Source: Spongospora subterranea
Lineage: Eukaryota; Endomyxa; Phytomyxea; Plasmodiophorida; Plasmodiophoridae
Length of the DNA stretch: 20,465 nt
Direction: 5' to 3'
Assembly: GCA_900404475.1 (NCBI GenBank)
Contig: OUQQ01000370.1
Span: 1 to 20,465 of the forward strand
Positions 1 through 10,195 of the stretch are shown here, in pieces. The notes beneath the pieces are model-generated. The model ran no database searches, was not told where the DNA came from, and saw nothing but the letters and a program-made list of their open reading frames with translations. The stretch's first letter is position 1. Each line of letters opens with the position of its first letter. The translations under genes and the position numbers were made by a program.

Positions 1-216
1 ACTCTTGATTTGCTCAAATTTATACAGCTCCCATCTTCGCGTCCATTCATCCTTAATTTTTGATATTACAAAAAAGTCGCATGGTTGAATCTTATCTGTG
101 GCGCATGCAACAAAATAGCGTAGACGCGCACCAAGAGTTTTGATTCTACAGTAGATTCTGCTTTTTCTGTCAATATATGGCCCCGTAAACTCCGTGACGC
201 AAAAGAATTCATATTG
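1..216 (-). mobile_element. pogo-like (DDE_1) transposase, partial at left edge
   Basis: The minus strand is open from the TGA at 217-219 to the window edge, about 72 codons. The stretch read from about 120 down to 1 contains RYFVACATDKIQPCDFF followed by VISKIKDEWTRRWELYK. This resembles the C-terminal part of pogo/Tigger-type DDE_1 transposases, in which a 'natd.iQPcD.fvi..iK..W...W' pattern follows the catalytic core. The catalytic aspartates would lie upstream or are lost, and the N-terminal half is not visible here. The protein would continue beyond the window. The family assignment rests on motif memory, so it is moderate. It is probably a truncated element rather than a host gene. Confidence 0.5.
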
Positions 217-594
217 TCACAGTTATTAGTGTGTACTGTACCACACTAATAAAGTGTAAGCTACGGCCAAGGTAATTGGGCCAAATGGGTCACAGTCACA
301 CTAATATATCGTACACACTAATTATGTGTCCACACTAAATACCGGAATCGGTGTAGAGCTTCCGGAAATGTCCTTCCGTTCCCCTCACCCAACTTTTCAA
401 CTGACAGATACCGCCCATTAAAGGCTGATCTACGATTACCTGAGTGATGCCTGCCGGCATATTGTATCAATTCATAGTTTCCCTTGAAATTGAAACATTC
501 AGCATGTTTGAAGTATGAAATATGCAGTTTCTCAAAGGAAACTGAGCAATAAATGTCGGTATGGAGTATGGTAATTTGGTTTTTAAATAAATGA
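217..594. other. spacer 3' of the gamma-adaptin gene with CACACTAAT motif cluster
   Basis: No convincing gene is seen here. The segment contains several copies of a CACACTAAT-like motif, at about 242, 294, 313 and 331, and one palindrome listed separately. The minus-strand open frame crossing 318-653 overlaps the true 3' end of the adaptin gene in another frame and is judged spurious. Confidence 0.4.
223..252. repeat. 11-bp inverted repeat with 8-bp loop
   Basis: TTATTAGTGTG at 223-233 is the exact reverse complement of CACACTAATAA at 242-252, separated by TACTGTAC. It lies just beyond the stop codon bounding the transposase-like frame. It could be part of a terminal inverted repeat of that element or of a small non-autonomous element, or a hairpin in an RNA 3' end. 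The function is unknown. Confidence 0.5.
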
Positions 595-3500
595 TTATAG
601 ACCGGGCGGGAAATTGTTGACTTGACCAGACTCTGACAAGGCACCCGACGCATTGGACACCCCGTCGATTTTGAATTTCATTAACAGAGGTTTTTCTACG
701 GTGGTGTTCATTACTTCGATCTGTTGCGTAATTGGACTGTCGCTTTTCAATACGGAACCGCTGGCTGCATTGAGACGAATCCTTATATACTGTGATGAAA
801 TTGAAAATGAGCTGCCAGACCAACACCAAAAACAATCGAACAACCTTCGGTACAGCTGCTTTGAACTCGAACTGATGAATCTCATCGGTGCCATTGTTGA
901 AAAACGATGCATTGATGCGAAACTGTCCGCCAGGACATTTGACAGGTTCAAATGCGAAAACGACTCTGATACTTGCATTGTTGAAAATCTCAATATCACC
1001 AAAAGTGGCTCTGAAACGAAGAGAAATCAGCGTCGGAAATCAATATCGGAAGATGCGTACTTGGGCAACGGTATAGGCGAGTCAAAGCCCAGCGGATCGA
1101 AAGACATAACGCTTGATTGAGTAGTAGGAGTAGGACTGCTAGTACCAAAAATGTCGGCAAGAAGATCAACAGCTGAACCCTAAAAACGAGGTGAGAAGAT
1201 TTGATCCTGATGAGCTACTCTATACTTGAATGGGAGCGGTCTGGACACCGAGATCGAGACCGAGCAAATCAAATGCCGATGGGGTCTGAGACACGATCTC
1301 CGCCTTCTCCTAACGATTACACATCAGCCGAGAAAGAAGTTCCAAGATCATGAAAGAGACCTCCGGTTTTGATTCTACCGTTTCACCAAGTTCCGGTACG
1401 TTTACAAATTGATCTACATCCGACACATATCAGACGAATTTCACGAGTATATAAGTAATTTACCTGCAACGATATCCCGTTTAACCACTGTTGGCATGGC
1501 TGCCAATACAGGCCCCTGCAACTGAGAAAATTCGCTTTTCATAAAATTTGAAAATTCGCATGCACGGGACTAGGAACGAAACCCCGATCAGATGGGTGTA
1601 CAGGGAAAACAGATGATAAATACCTGCAATTCCGAAAATATGGATGTTGTATAAGGTGACAGGAGGGATTGACACCGAGGTAATGATTCGACATTTAGCC
1701 TGGATGAAAGCTTCAATATCGTCATAAGACAATATTGTTTGATTAAGGATGGAGGCCCAGGAGCATGCTTAAGACAGCGGCCGACACGGTCAAGAATTTG
1801 ATCATCGTTTGCCTGAATATGAGATTGAGGGTGATTCGGTCAGCCAAGACAAAACTTCATGTACGATTGAGAACATTTCGGAATTCGAAATCTGTTGATT
1901 AGCAGAAGTGAGGCCATCATTTGATGTCAGTAATGAACCAAACTCGCCAACTGCCCAAAGCGAAACGAGCACTAAATGTGTCTGTGAATCTATCAGTAGG
2001 TGAAGGTGACAGAATCAAGAAGAAACGGTCAGTTACTTGCGAGATGTCGTCTGTGAGCAATCCGAACAATCTGAACACAGCGTATGCACGCACATCGGGG
2101 TTGTCGGTGATCAACATCGCCAATCTAAAAGGAACTAAGCTAGAAGTGATTAGAATTCTGAGATATAGATAAAGGTGGACTGAAACCTTTAAGCTTCGTA
2201 AGGTTGCCAGCGTTTTGCAATACCTGAACAAGAGTATCTATATGCCATTTTGGAGAAGGCGCATATCGTTCAACAACTTCTGTGACCTAATTTGAACCAA
2301 AAATTAAGGTGCATCCGCACGTACGTTGAACAATACAAGTATACCCTAGAAGTCAGGTCAGCACGGAAGTCTTTTTCGTTTGTAGGCACTTGCAGATACG
2401 ACACCAATTCGTGAACAAGAGACTCGACATTAGAAGTGTTGACTAGACAATAGATTAGATCAAGAGCACGAGCGCGAATCGACTGGTCAACATCCTAAAG
2501 AGGAATCAGAAACAAACCCAGAGTTAAAAAAAAAATGAACCAGACCTTGAGGCATTCTACAATTGTATTGCGATGCCTTTGTATGGCTTGCACATTCTGT
2601 TTAACGCATTGACAAAGGGTGTTCAACGCAATATAGCGTATATTATTATCACGATTAAGCAAAAATCGCCCCAGAATATTAACAGCCATGACGCGGAGTC
2701 CAGACTCTGCAAATTGTTTCAGCAAAAATTGCATTTGCCAAGAAACCGAATACGTGACCTGCTTCAATGGACATTACCGTTCGGACACATTCGTAAAGAA
2801 TCGCATTTCCGGGATTCTTTGATGGCTCTGTATTGGTAGCAACCTGGTAGAGTCAATAAAGCAAACGAAAAAAGCGACAGATGAAGGTGCAATACCTGTG
2901 CGAGTACATCATTCATCTGTTCGCTGGTTTCAGCATTGCCTTCTCCAACAATACAAAGAAACCGGATAATACGAACTTGAAGGAACGGGTCGTTAATACC
3001 TCCACAATCCCGATCTGGTGAGTACCCAGACGTAATCAAGTTTTTCAAAAACTTGACCAACGTTTCGACATACTGCAAAGAAACCTCTACTGAGCAAATA
3101 TGATGAAATTAATAGACTCAATACCTTGGCGAACTTCTTTCTCAGCTTAGGTTTAATCTGAATCATCTCCATCGCTAAAGCCAGGCCAACGAGCACTATA
3201 GAAGGATTTTTTTCGGTAATTGATTGCTTTACGTATGGAAGATATGCCGTTAAGAGGTCGGGAACTTTTCGAATGGACCGTAATGCGACCAGAAAGGCCT
3301 TTTTTTGGATGTACGCATTCTGAGATGATTTCAAAACTTTCTCGACTTCAACCTGAAGATCACCTAGGAAAATATCAACTAACTGCTGTTGAACAGAAAT
3401 AAGTTAAAATACGGGACATTTCAGGAGAGGCTAAATTGCCTAAGGCGCACAATGCAAGACCAGCTGTATATTGATTATTGCTGTTCATATCTCTGTTCAA

Positions 3501-3917
3501 CAATAGCGCCGTCATAATCGGATACGATGATACGGAAATTATCGACATACTGTTTGATAGAATTGGTGACAAGCATGAGAACTTCATGCCTTTCGTCCAC
3601 CATTGCCATAAGTCCCAGATACCCAATCCGTTTTTGAGAAAATGTACCGCTGGCGATCAGCTTAAGACATTCAACCTGCCCGAAATGAGTCGGGTATCCG
3701 AGCATATGAATAAAAAGAAGTTTAGCAACGTTTTGATGACGTTGAACGTTATCTTCATGAATGTAAGATGGACAGGAGACGAAGGTACTCAGGTCATACC
3801 TGCAGTTTTCATTGACGTTCGAATTGCTGCGCATTCTTTTGCAATGGATTCTCTTTCTTCAGCCTGAGTTTTACAAGCTCTAACGAGGCGGATAAGGTCC
3901 CTTAATTTATTGCTCAT
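595..3917 (-). CDS. AP1G1: AP-1 complex subunit gamma (gamma-adaptin), complete, 18 exons
   Basis: Large subunit of the AP-1 clathrin adaptor, which sorts cargo between the trans-Golgi and endosomes. Exons (high to low): 3917-3800, 3752-3551, 3492-3413, 3363-3125, 3072-2896, 2843-2759, 2706-2546, 2494-2345, 2286-2187, 2134-2037, 1981-1856, 1812-1624, 1569-1464, 1413-1361, 1309-1226, 1179-1061, 1010-845, 789-595. They sum to 2448 nt, or 815 aa plus TAA, close to the roughly 820 aa of animal gamma-adaptins. The protein begins [20 protein letters not shown]. The N-terminal trunk includes [35 protein letters not shown] and [16 protein letters not shown]. The hinge (about residues 610-695) has clathrin-box-like AFDLLGLDL and AVDLLADIF. 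The ear domain follows and ends QVNNFPPGL, matching the conserved gamma-ear end. The 17 introns are 43-58 bp, all GT-AG, and phase is kept throughout. The start ATG is the only one in the conserved frame. It is divergently placed from the JmjC gene. Confidence 0.96.
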
Positions 3918-4209
3918 TGTGTTGTGAGGACCAGGCGATGATTTCTCGCCCAAACCCCTTTATCGACAAAGATGAACAATAAGGACTTACCGTACAGTAC
4001 ACACACACACACACACACACACACTGACATACACACCCTAGTCCTTGTGTACAGTAACAGAGAGACAGGTCGGGAGACAGACTCACTGCAGTTACACACT
4101 ACACAATCCCATTTATTACACACTGTATAACGACATGGGATAAAGTACTGGATGACAGTTGCTGGTCTGCCAAAATGGTTGGAAATTGGGGTGACTTTGA
4201 CAAGGCCGT
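3918..4209. promoter_or_regulatory. divergent spacer, likely upstream region of gamma-adaptin
   Basis: No gene is seen. The segment lies between the gamma-adaptin start and the YBEY pseudogene and must hold the adaptin promoter. It contains an AC dinucleotide tract. No TATA box or other clear element can be assigned. Confidence 0.35.
3999..4024. repeat. (AC)13 microsatellite
   Basis: An uninterrupted run of 13 AC units lies about 80 bp upstream of the gamma-adaptin ATG. It is a simple repeat and may fall in the 5' untranslated region or promoter. Confidence 0.9.
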
Positions 4210-4674
4210 CGTAAATGTTGAAAAATTCTGGATACAGCCCACGACCTGCTAGTTTTCAAAGTCTCATTTCAGCTAGGCTGCATTAGTTCAGAATCATCAT
4301 GCTGTTAATGATCGTACCCAATCAGATTCCATGTGTGCATAGAAGGGGAAGTTGCTTGGTGATACTGCAACCAAGTGTTTGTCGATGGATATTCGGGTCA
4401 CTCGAAATAATATCACCAAGAGTCTGTTATCAAAATTATTTTGGCGATGACCAGAAGGCATTAACGAGATGTGATAGCATTCACCTCAAAATCATGAATA
4501 GGTTTAGGACGATACCCGGTAAATCTCAGCGATAATACATCAGTTGGACGGTCGATCCCCCGCGTCTCCTTATTATACATCCTGATCCGTTTATAGTTTG
4601 TCAGCCAGATCGACAGATCAAAATCATTGCAGTCTATGATGTCACAAATAGCGCCATGTTGACCGACACTGACT
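4210..4674 (-). pseudogene. YBEY pseudogene, inverted copy of the gene at 19256-19796
   Basis: Minus-strand DNA here aligns along its length with the intact YBEY gene near the right end, including the intron, so it arose by DNA duplication and not from mRNA. It keeps IWLTNYKRIRMYNKETRG and RPTDVLSLRF from the N-terminal half. Lesions: homology begins inside exon 1, so the start codon is missing. There is a 22-bp deletion near 4650. A 7-bp deletion near 4325 destroys the HGxxHLxGYDH metal-binding motif. TAA replaces the GAA codon after the remaining DH. A functional endoribonuclease cannot be made. It fills about half of the divergent spacer between gamma-adaptin and the JmjC gene and may serve as regulatory DNA by position only. 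Confidence 0.9.
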
Positions 4675-4792
4675 CGCAACCTGTTGTCGTTACGTGTTGT
4701 CATTACATCTCGTCCACTGGACAGGGTGTGTACTGGGTTAACTCCAACTCGTTGGCCACACTGCAACCTTCCTGACAACGAGACCCTAATTG

Positions 4793-6191
4793 ATGAAAAT
4801 CGCGACCGGCGATTGGCAATGTATTCGCGCCGTCCGTCTGGCGCTTCTACTACCGGGGATCGTTGCTGCCTTGGCGCCGCCTCAAACAGGAATGGATCTG
4901 AATCGGCAGGCGATAGAGTTAGCTCAGAATGGCGATTTACACGGGGCCCTCGATAAATTTCATCTCGCTCTGAAGGTTGTTAATGATATCAATCGCCCGA
5001 ATACTACTCAACTAATCTTGTGACTAGTTTGAACCGGAAAGTCAAGAGATTCTGAACAATGTTGGAGTGACCTTGATGAGAATGGGCAGATTTAGTGAGG
5101 CACTTAAAGCGTTAGATCAGGCGCTTTCCATAGATCCAAATCATCGCGATGCCACTGAAAATCGTCGGGAATTGCTGGAGTTCATGGAACAGAAACCCGG
5201 ATCTGTGGGCCAGTATGATATTCCACAGCTGGAACCGCGACTGAAGTTTCCCCGGATTCCATATCATGAGCTCGATCATCCCGAAAACAAGGACTACGCC
5301 CTTGGTCGTAAACCATTCATTCTCACAGGCGCTGCGAATAACTGGGAAATGTTCAAAAAGGGCCCAGACTGGGTTTGGGATCGTCTTTACACCGATTTCG
5401 GCAATTCAACAGCCGATTTTTATCCTCATAATATGGGCCGATCCTCAATAAGACCTTATCTCGTCCCGATATGGAAAGCGTTGGACGAGTTTCGCCATCC
5501 CTCTGGCGATTTCCATTCCGATCCCGCCTATCCAGGGACCTATATTCAATGGAATGTCCCGTTAAACGACTGGCGAACGCTGCGACAATCAATGATCCCG
5601 ATGCCTAATGCGTTCGCCGATGACGAGAGATGGCTCGCAAAATGCCTGGAACACGACCACCTGATCAACGAATACTCCCTTCGATTACATTGGAGAATGG
5701 TCCTGATCGGGACGAAAGACGCCGGAATGTTCTTTCACCGAGATGTTTTACGTGGTTCGTCATGGCAAGCTCAGGTTTCTGGATCTAAACGTTGGACGAT
5801 CTGCGATCCTGTCGCCAACAATGGACGATTGTACGAAGCGGGAGACGTGAATACGTTCGCTCCTGATCTGGTCAAGTTCCCGAAATTCGCTCAGACAATA
5901 TGTTATGATGATGTTGTCATGGCTGGGGAAATGATATTTTACCCACAGGATTACTGGCACCAGACCCTGAATATGGCGACACCAACGATCACAATATCGG
6001 GGACCATGGTCGACCATAATAACTTACAGGGCGTCGAGCAGGAACTTGAGAGCGAGTGCAAACGGGGGAAATGGAACTGGCATTTATCGTCAGATCTGTG
6101 TGATGCGCTCGAGGAATGTTATCACCTATGGCATGATCAGATGACCGAATCAAATCATGGCAAATGTCCAATCTATAAAGACGAGCTATAG
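4793..6191 (+). CDS. ER-lumen TPR-JmjC 2-oxoglutarate oxygenase with KDEL tail
   Basis: Two exons, 4793-4975 and 5028-6191, with a 52-bp intron of phase 0, encode 448 aa. The N terminus has a basic stretch and a hydrophobic run (AVRLALLLPGIVAALA), a likely signal peptide. Two TPR units follow (about residues 32-98), ending KFEP and SIDP at equivalent positions; this register supports the chosen donor site. The JmjC/cupin domain covers about 130-400. H298-x-D300 (in MFFHRDVL) and H372 (in YWHQTLN) form the expected Fe(II) triad. The last four residues are KDEL, the ER retrieval signal. Together these predict a soluble ER-resident hydroxylase. The aspartyl/asparaginyl hydroxylase ASPH likewise pairs TPRs with an oxygenase in the ER, but uses a different fold. 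The substrate is unknown. The ATG at 4793 is the first in frame, and the frame immediately upstream is not coding-like. The gene is followed 181 bp later by the EF-hand gene on the same strand. Confidence 0.93.
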
Positions 6192-6372
6192 TGTTTATAA
6201 TGGCTAAATGGTTGTTTGAGGGCACAGTCGTATTGTGTGTGTGATCACAAATCAATCACGATCGTGTAAACATTCGACAACGGACCGAGCCAGAGCTTTA
6301 TTGGTCCCCAATGAATTGTTTCAACGGTATGTGTAGGTGGTTTACTTAAGCGCTTGTTCCCGATCCAGCGAT

Positions 6373-9322
6373 ATGGCAACTGTTATGATGTCTGAGCAGA
6401 CCCTCCAACTCATTCGCAGTCCAGGTTTATATGAAGTCGTATTGTTCTGTTCTAGACTCCTCAAAAGGTTCTTGAGAATTGACCGCGATCAAATCATCGG
6501 ATGAAGCTGAGTTGACAGAAAGTCTGCGCTTATCGACACATGAAGGTTTGTTTGCAAAATTGCCAAAACAGGCCAATCCTGGCAACGACGAGTATACGAA
6601 TAAGTGATGAAAAACTTGATCGCCCATGGACCATGCCGAAATGGTGATGGTTTGAGGCCAAAGTTTCTGGGACTGACATACGATTATCGCCATTGACTTG
6701 GCCAATCGATGATCATGATTATTTACAGGAAATAAGATTCAGGTGACGATGAAGTTTTTGTTGGAGACATTAGCTGAGATGGCGCGCCTGGAATCACATC
6801 TCGAAGATATCCGATCGCAGATGAGCCGGGACAATTATTTCCTTCCGTCATTAGCTTGGCAGGTTCTTCTGCAATCGTCCCCTAATCAAATATCGTACCG
6901 CTTCACCACCGCCACAATCTCAGCGAACCTGAATATCCCTATATCAGACAAGTCGCCACAGTTGATGATTTCAAGCGTTTGATAGAAAGGGACGGACACC
7001 ACATCAAACATCGTGAAGCAATGTTGCTGTTTAACAGGTTTTCTCTACAACTCGTTTTGAGACCGGTAATTGATAGATATTTCAAAGATATGTTCAGGTT
7101 GGCGGTAAAATTGCAGGACGGATAACGTATCTGGAATTTTGCAAGGCGATTCGCCCATCTGTATCCCAACCGTCGACGAAACTCACTACAACGCCCGATC
7201 GAGCGATTGAGATCTCTAGGAAATGGTCACCGATGGCCGATATTCCTCGATATTCCTCTGGACTAAATCAAGTTTAGGCTGTTATCTCTATTACATGCAC
7301 AGCTCACCGCCGAACTCAATATCGACTCAATGATCTCGCTGTTGAGATTTAAATACCGAATTGATATCGTTGAGGCGTTCAATCGTCTTGATATTACCTC
7401 CAAACACCAGTTAACTCAAATTGACTTGATTCGAGTTTTAACAACCAATGTTGTAAATCATATTAATTGTTATACGAAACTGATTCTGTCAATATGTCGT
7501 TTAGATAAGTAATGTGTCGTCGTATGAGATTGAGATATTGTTCAAAAGAATGGATATTGACGGAGATGGGGTTATCAATATCGACGATTGGATTAGAGCG
7601 TTCACCTTATCGTCTACTGATGAGCCGACTACAGGGGTTTATGGGGACGATGAGACCAGAGCTACGATAGAGAGTATTGATCAAATATGGAGGACCCTTA
7701 AAGAGCTCAGTACAGATGTCGGAAAGGCGAGATCATCTTGGAATACTCATCGTTCACCTGTTCAACAGGATCAACATCAGGAAGCCTTTATTGATCAAAA
7801 GACAATTGGGGCCCGGGCATCTCATGCTTCTGATCGTATCCTTAATCAACAAACACTCGCCGGCCAGTCATCTAATGCTTCTGATCATTCGTTTAAACCC
7901 CAACCAATTATTGGCCAGTCATCTAATACTTCTGATCATTCGTTTAAACCCCAACCAATTATTGGCCAGTCATCTAATACTTCTGATCATTCGTTTAAAC
8001 CCCAACCAATTATTGGCCAGTCATCTAATCAGTCATCTAATACTTCTGATCATTCGTTTAAACCCCAACCAATTATTGGCCAGTCATCTAATGCTGCTCA
8101 TCAACTTCCTAAAAAAGCGGTTTCTGTCATTTCATCAACCGACGCAGCTAAATATATCGACGATCGGTTTCAATCGTATTCGGCGAGTTCTCATGGGTCT
8201 CATGTTGATATAACAGGCGCGCCCGTACACGGAAACAACCCAGATATCAAATCTGTGGTCCAAACACCCAATAGATCTTCCCCCACAGAGGTCATTCCAA
8301 CTCAAACCCCAGATATCCAATCGCCATCCATCAAATCACCAATTCATGGTCGCGCTCCACCTCTTTCCGAATCGATCTTGCTTTCTCCTGGGGTCCAAAC
8401 GCCCTTGATATCAACTCAACCTATCATTCCGGTCCATTCTCAGGGTGTCGAAATTGAGGAACCGTTGGTTTCGACTCTTGAGTTCCCTATTGATGTACAA
8501 TTACAATCTCTTGGAACGCCAAAATTGACCAACATCAAATATGAAGTACCCAGAGAGAATAGCTCAAATCGACCTGGGCAATTAAAACAAGAAAATCATG
8601 AACAATCACAGAAACGATCAAAGCCTGGTCCTGATCTGGTGAAATCTAAACAAGATCACCAACTAATCGAGATCTTATCCACTATATCAACAGCTAAATC
8701 TGATGAATTGGCCCTTTCCACCCTGTTCTCAGCTCAGATTCACTACGGATTTGCCCATTTGGATCATATCAAGACGATACTGTCCCAACCAGACAATAGT
8801 CGCCACTCGAAACCGCGACCATTGAACGAAAAGGTGGCCCAATCGATCCGCTCATCGTCCATCATTGATCAGATTCTATCGGAACAACCGGATATCGACG
8901 AGAAAACAGTGAAATCGATTTTGAATCAGATGAGCTCAGATGGGATGAATATCACAACGGAATCGATCACAGAATATCTTTCGCAATTGGTGGTTGATTT
9001 CAGACCAGCCCCTCTTCATAGAGTACAATTGGCCAAACTGATTCTCAAACTGGCCCAGTTGCAATCGGATATCGACCAATGTAAAACTGCCTTAATCGCT
9101 CGGCCCCAGATCTCATTTTTGGGCTTATATTGTTCGATCAAGACGGATGGAATTGCGACACAACATGACCTGCACAGATTCATTGGCAAACATATGTCTG
9201 ATATCGATATGGATATGCTCTTAAAGCTATATCGGGTCCATTCTCATTTGTCATTCTCCAAATTCATCAAAGGAATTTTTCCATCGACAATCTCAATCGA
9301 AACATGTCCGGGTAGTTTATAA
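6373..9322 (+). CDS. EF-hand-like calcium-binding protein with repetitive linker
   Basis: Proposed exons: 6373-6424, 6477-6545, 6605-6649, 6729-6876, 6924-7037, 7088-7225, 7278-7449, 7505-9322. They sum to 2556 nt, or 851 aa. Repeating modules have an amphipathic helix followed by EF-hand-like pairs: KFLLETLAEMARLESHLEDI, then LLFNRYVQVGGKIAGRITYL. The next is LLSLLHAQLTAELN, followed by a near-canonical loop DIDGDGVINIDD at about residues 263-274 (last position Asp instead of Glu). A C-terminal unit at about 755-845 (TQHDLHRFIGKHMSDIDMD) is degenerate. Between them is a long Ser/Pro/Gln-rich linker with a 17-residue tandem repeat. Only one loop looks able to bind calcium. Exons 4-8 are well supported. 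Exons 1-3 and the 79-bp intron 6650-6728 are tentative (see findings). The tail-to-tail neighbour is FAM177, and the coding ends overlap. No orthologue is named with confidence. Confidence 0.8.
7863..8094 (+). repeat. 51-bp coding minisatellite (17-residue repeat)
   Basis: The unit starts GGCCAGTCATCTAATRCTTC and encodes GQSSNTSDHSFKPQPII. Units begin near 7863, 7914, 7965 and 8016, followed by a partial unit. The copies are nearly identical. The fourth carries a 12-bp internal duplication encoding QSSN, which keeps the frame. A more degenerate 17-residue unit (SHASDRILNQQTLAGQ region) precedes them. Frame is preserved throughout, so the array varies in length without breaking the EF-hand protein. 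Confidence 0.95.
9317..9322. other. palindrome TTATAA encoding Leu-stop on both strands
   Basis: The EF-hand gene ends AGT-TTA-TAA on the plus strand. The FAM177 gene ends CCT-TTA-TAA on the minus strand. Both use the same six bases for their last Leu codon and stop. Confidence 0.85.
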
Positions 9323-9978
9323 AGGGACATCTTCGAGAACTTGGGAATGATCACTTTTGATCGATAACGATATTTTTTCATCATCTTCTTTTTTCGTCTC
9401 TTTCACGTCAATATTTGCAGAATACGAGAGCCGTTTTTCTAGTTTAACGGCATCGTCAACTTCAACGATTCGGCTGTGTGAGCTCTGACGTTCCTCGTCG
9501 AATTCTCTTTGGCGTTGCCTTTCGATTCCCATCTCGATCATACTGTGCCGAATCAGAAAAAAAAAGAAAGCGAGTTGTGGCGAATATGGACCTATCCTCT
9601 TCAGCAATCTCATCAATGTGTCGCTGATACGCATCGATAACGAACTGATAACGAGGCGTCGTTATTCCAAACAGATCGGCCAATGTTTCGCCAATCAATT
9701 CCATCACTGGGCCGCAATCACATGAATAAAGGCAATTATGATGGGCGGGAGAGGTGTTCAATATAGTACCATGAAGAGCCCGTTCGGCTATTATCGTCAC
9801 GATGCTCGTGAAGCCTGTCCCTTTAGCCTGTGAAACTGAATCGCCCTTCTCTACATCCTGTTACCGATATATCAATATCGCCGATTGGGCCTGGTCGTGT
9901 CGGTACCTGAACCGGGACCATTTCCTGATCCCTGCCGTCGCCCAACTCTGGCACCCGATGGGAATCGCTTGCACTCAT
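9317..9978 (-). CDS. FAM177-family protein
   Basis: Four exons on the minus strand, 9978-9907, 9857-9770, 9706-9592 and 9542-9317, with introns of 49, 63 and 49 bp, total 501 nt or 166 aa plus TAA. The central segment MELIGETLADLFGIT, followed by TPRYQFVIDAYQR, matches the family hallmark (a GE-LA-GI-PKYQY-IDEY-R pattern in animal FAM177A1). The C terminus is strongly charged and helical (ERQRQREFDEERQ, then KKEDDEK), as is usual for the family. The proteins are small and poorly characterised; FAM177A1 has been linked to Golgi function in animals. The first exon (MSASDSHRVPELGDG) and the 63-bp second intron are inferred from phase and intron length only. The last two exons are solid. It shares a bidirectional spacer with the SET gene to the right. 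Confidence 0.75.
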
Positions 9979-10195
9979 TGAAAAGAGGTTTGAGGTGATT
10001 ATGGAATAGGGAACAGTCTGTCTCAGATCAGATCAGGTGTGAGAGATAACGGTGACCAGGGGAATCAGGTGCTGTAGAATAGTGAACAGGGGGGATCATA
10101 CAGATCCATCACAGCTCCAGCTCATCACCGATATTAGCACTATACATATCATAGATACTGTGTTTGCAAATGGATTTGGCGAATAGTGAACAGGN
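9979..10195. promoter_or_regulatory. upstream region of FAM177, ending at an ambiguous base
   Basis: No gene is seen. A 14-bp direct repeat GAATAGTGAACAGG occurs at 10077-10090 and 10181-10194. The second copy directly abuts the single N at 10195, where the satellite begins. This is probably an assembly join or an unresolved repeat edge. Confidence 0.5.

Noticed and set aside
653..1120. 155-codon plus-strand open frame
   Set aside because: It is antisense to the gamma-adaptin ear exons, which match the family residue by residue; the frame is a shadow.
4790..5023. Unspliced 77-codon protein at the start of the JmjC gene
   Set aside because: The frame runs into a 52-bp intron; splicing restores the TPR register and joins the JmjC exon in phase.
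6427..6705. 92-codon minus-strand open frame
   Set aside because: It lies opposite proposed exons of the EF-hand gene and shows no recognisable motif.
6690..6745. Programmed frameshifting at TGA-C sites
   Set aside because: The two shifts share a pattern, but a single phase-consistent intron explains the region, and no other gene in the window needs recoding. Kept only as an alternative in the findings.
7677..8213. 178-codon plus-strand frame rich in LLIIRLNPNQLLASHL repeats
   Set aside because: It is the 51-bp minisatellite read in a second frame; 51 is divisible by three, so any stop-free frame stays open. The EF-hand frame is the real one.
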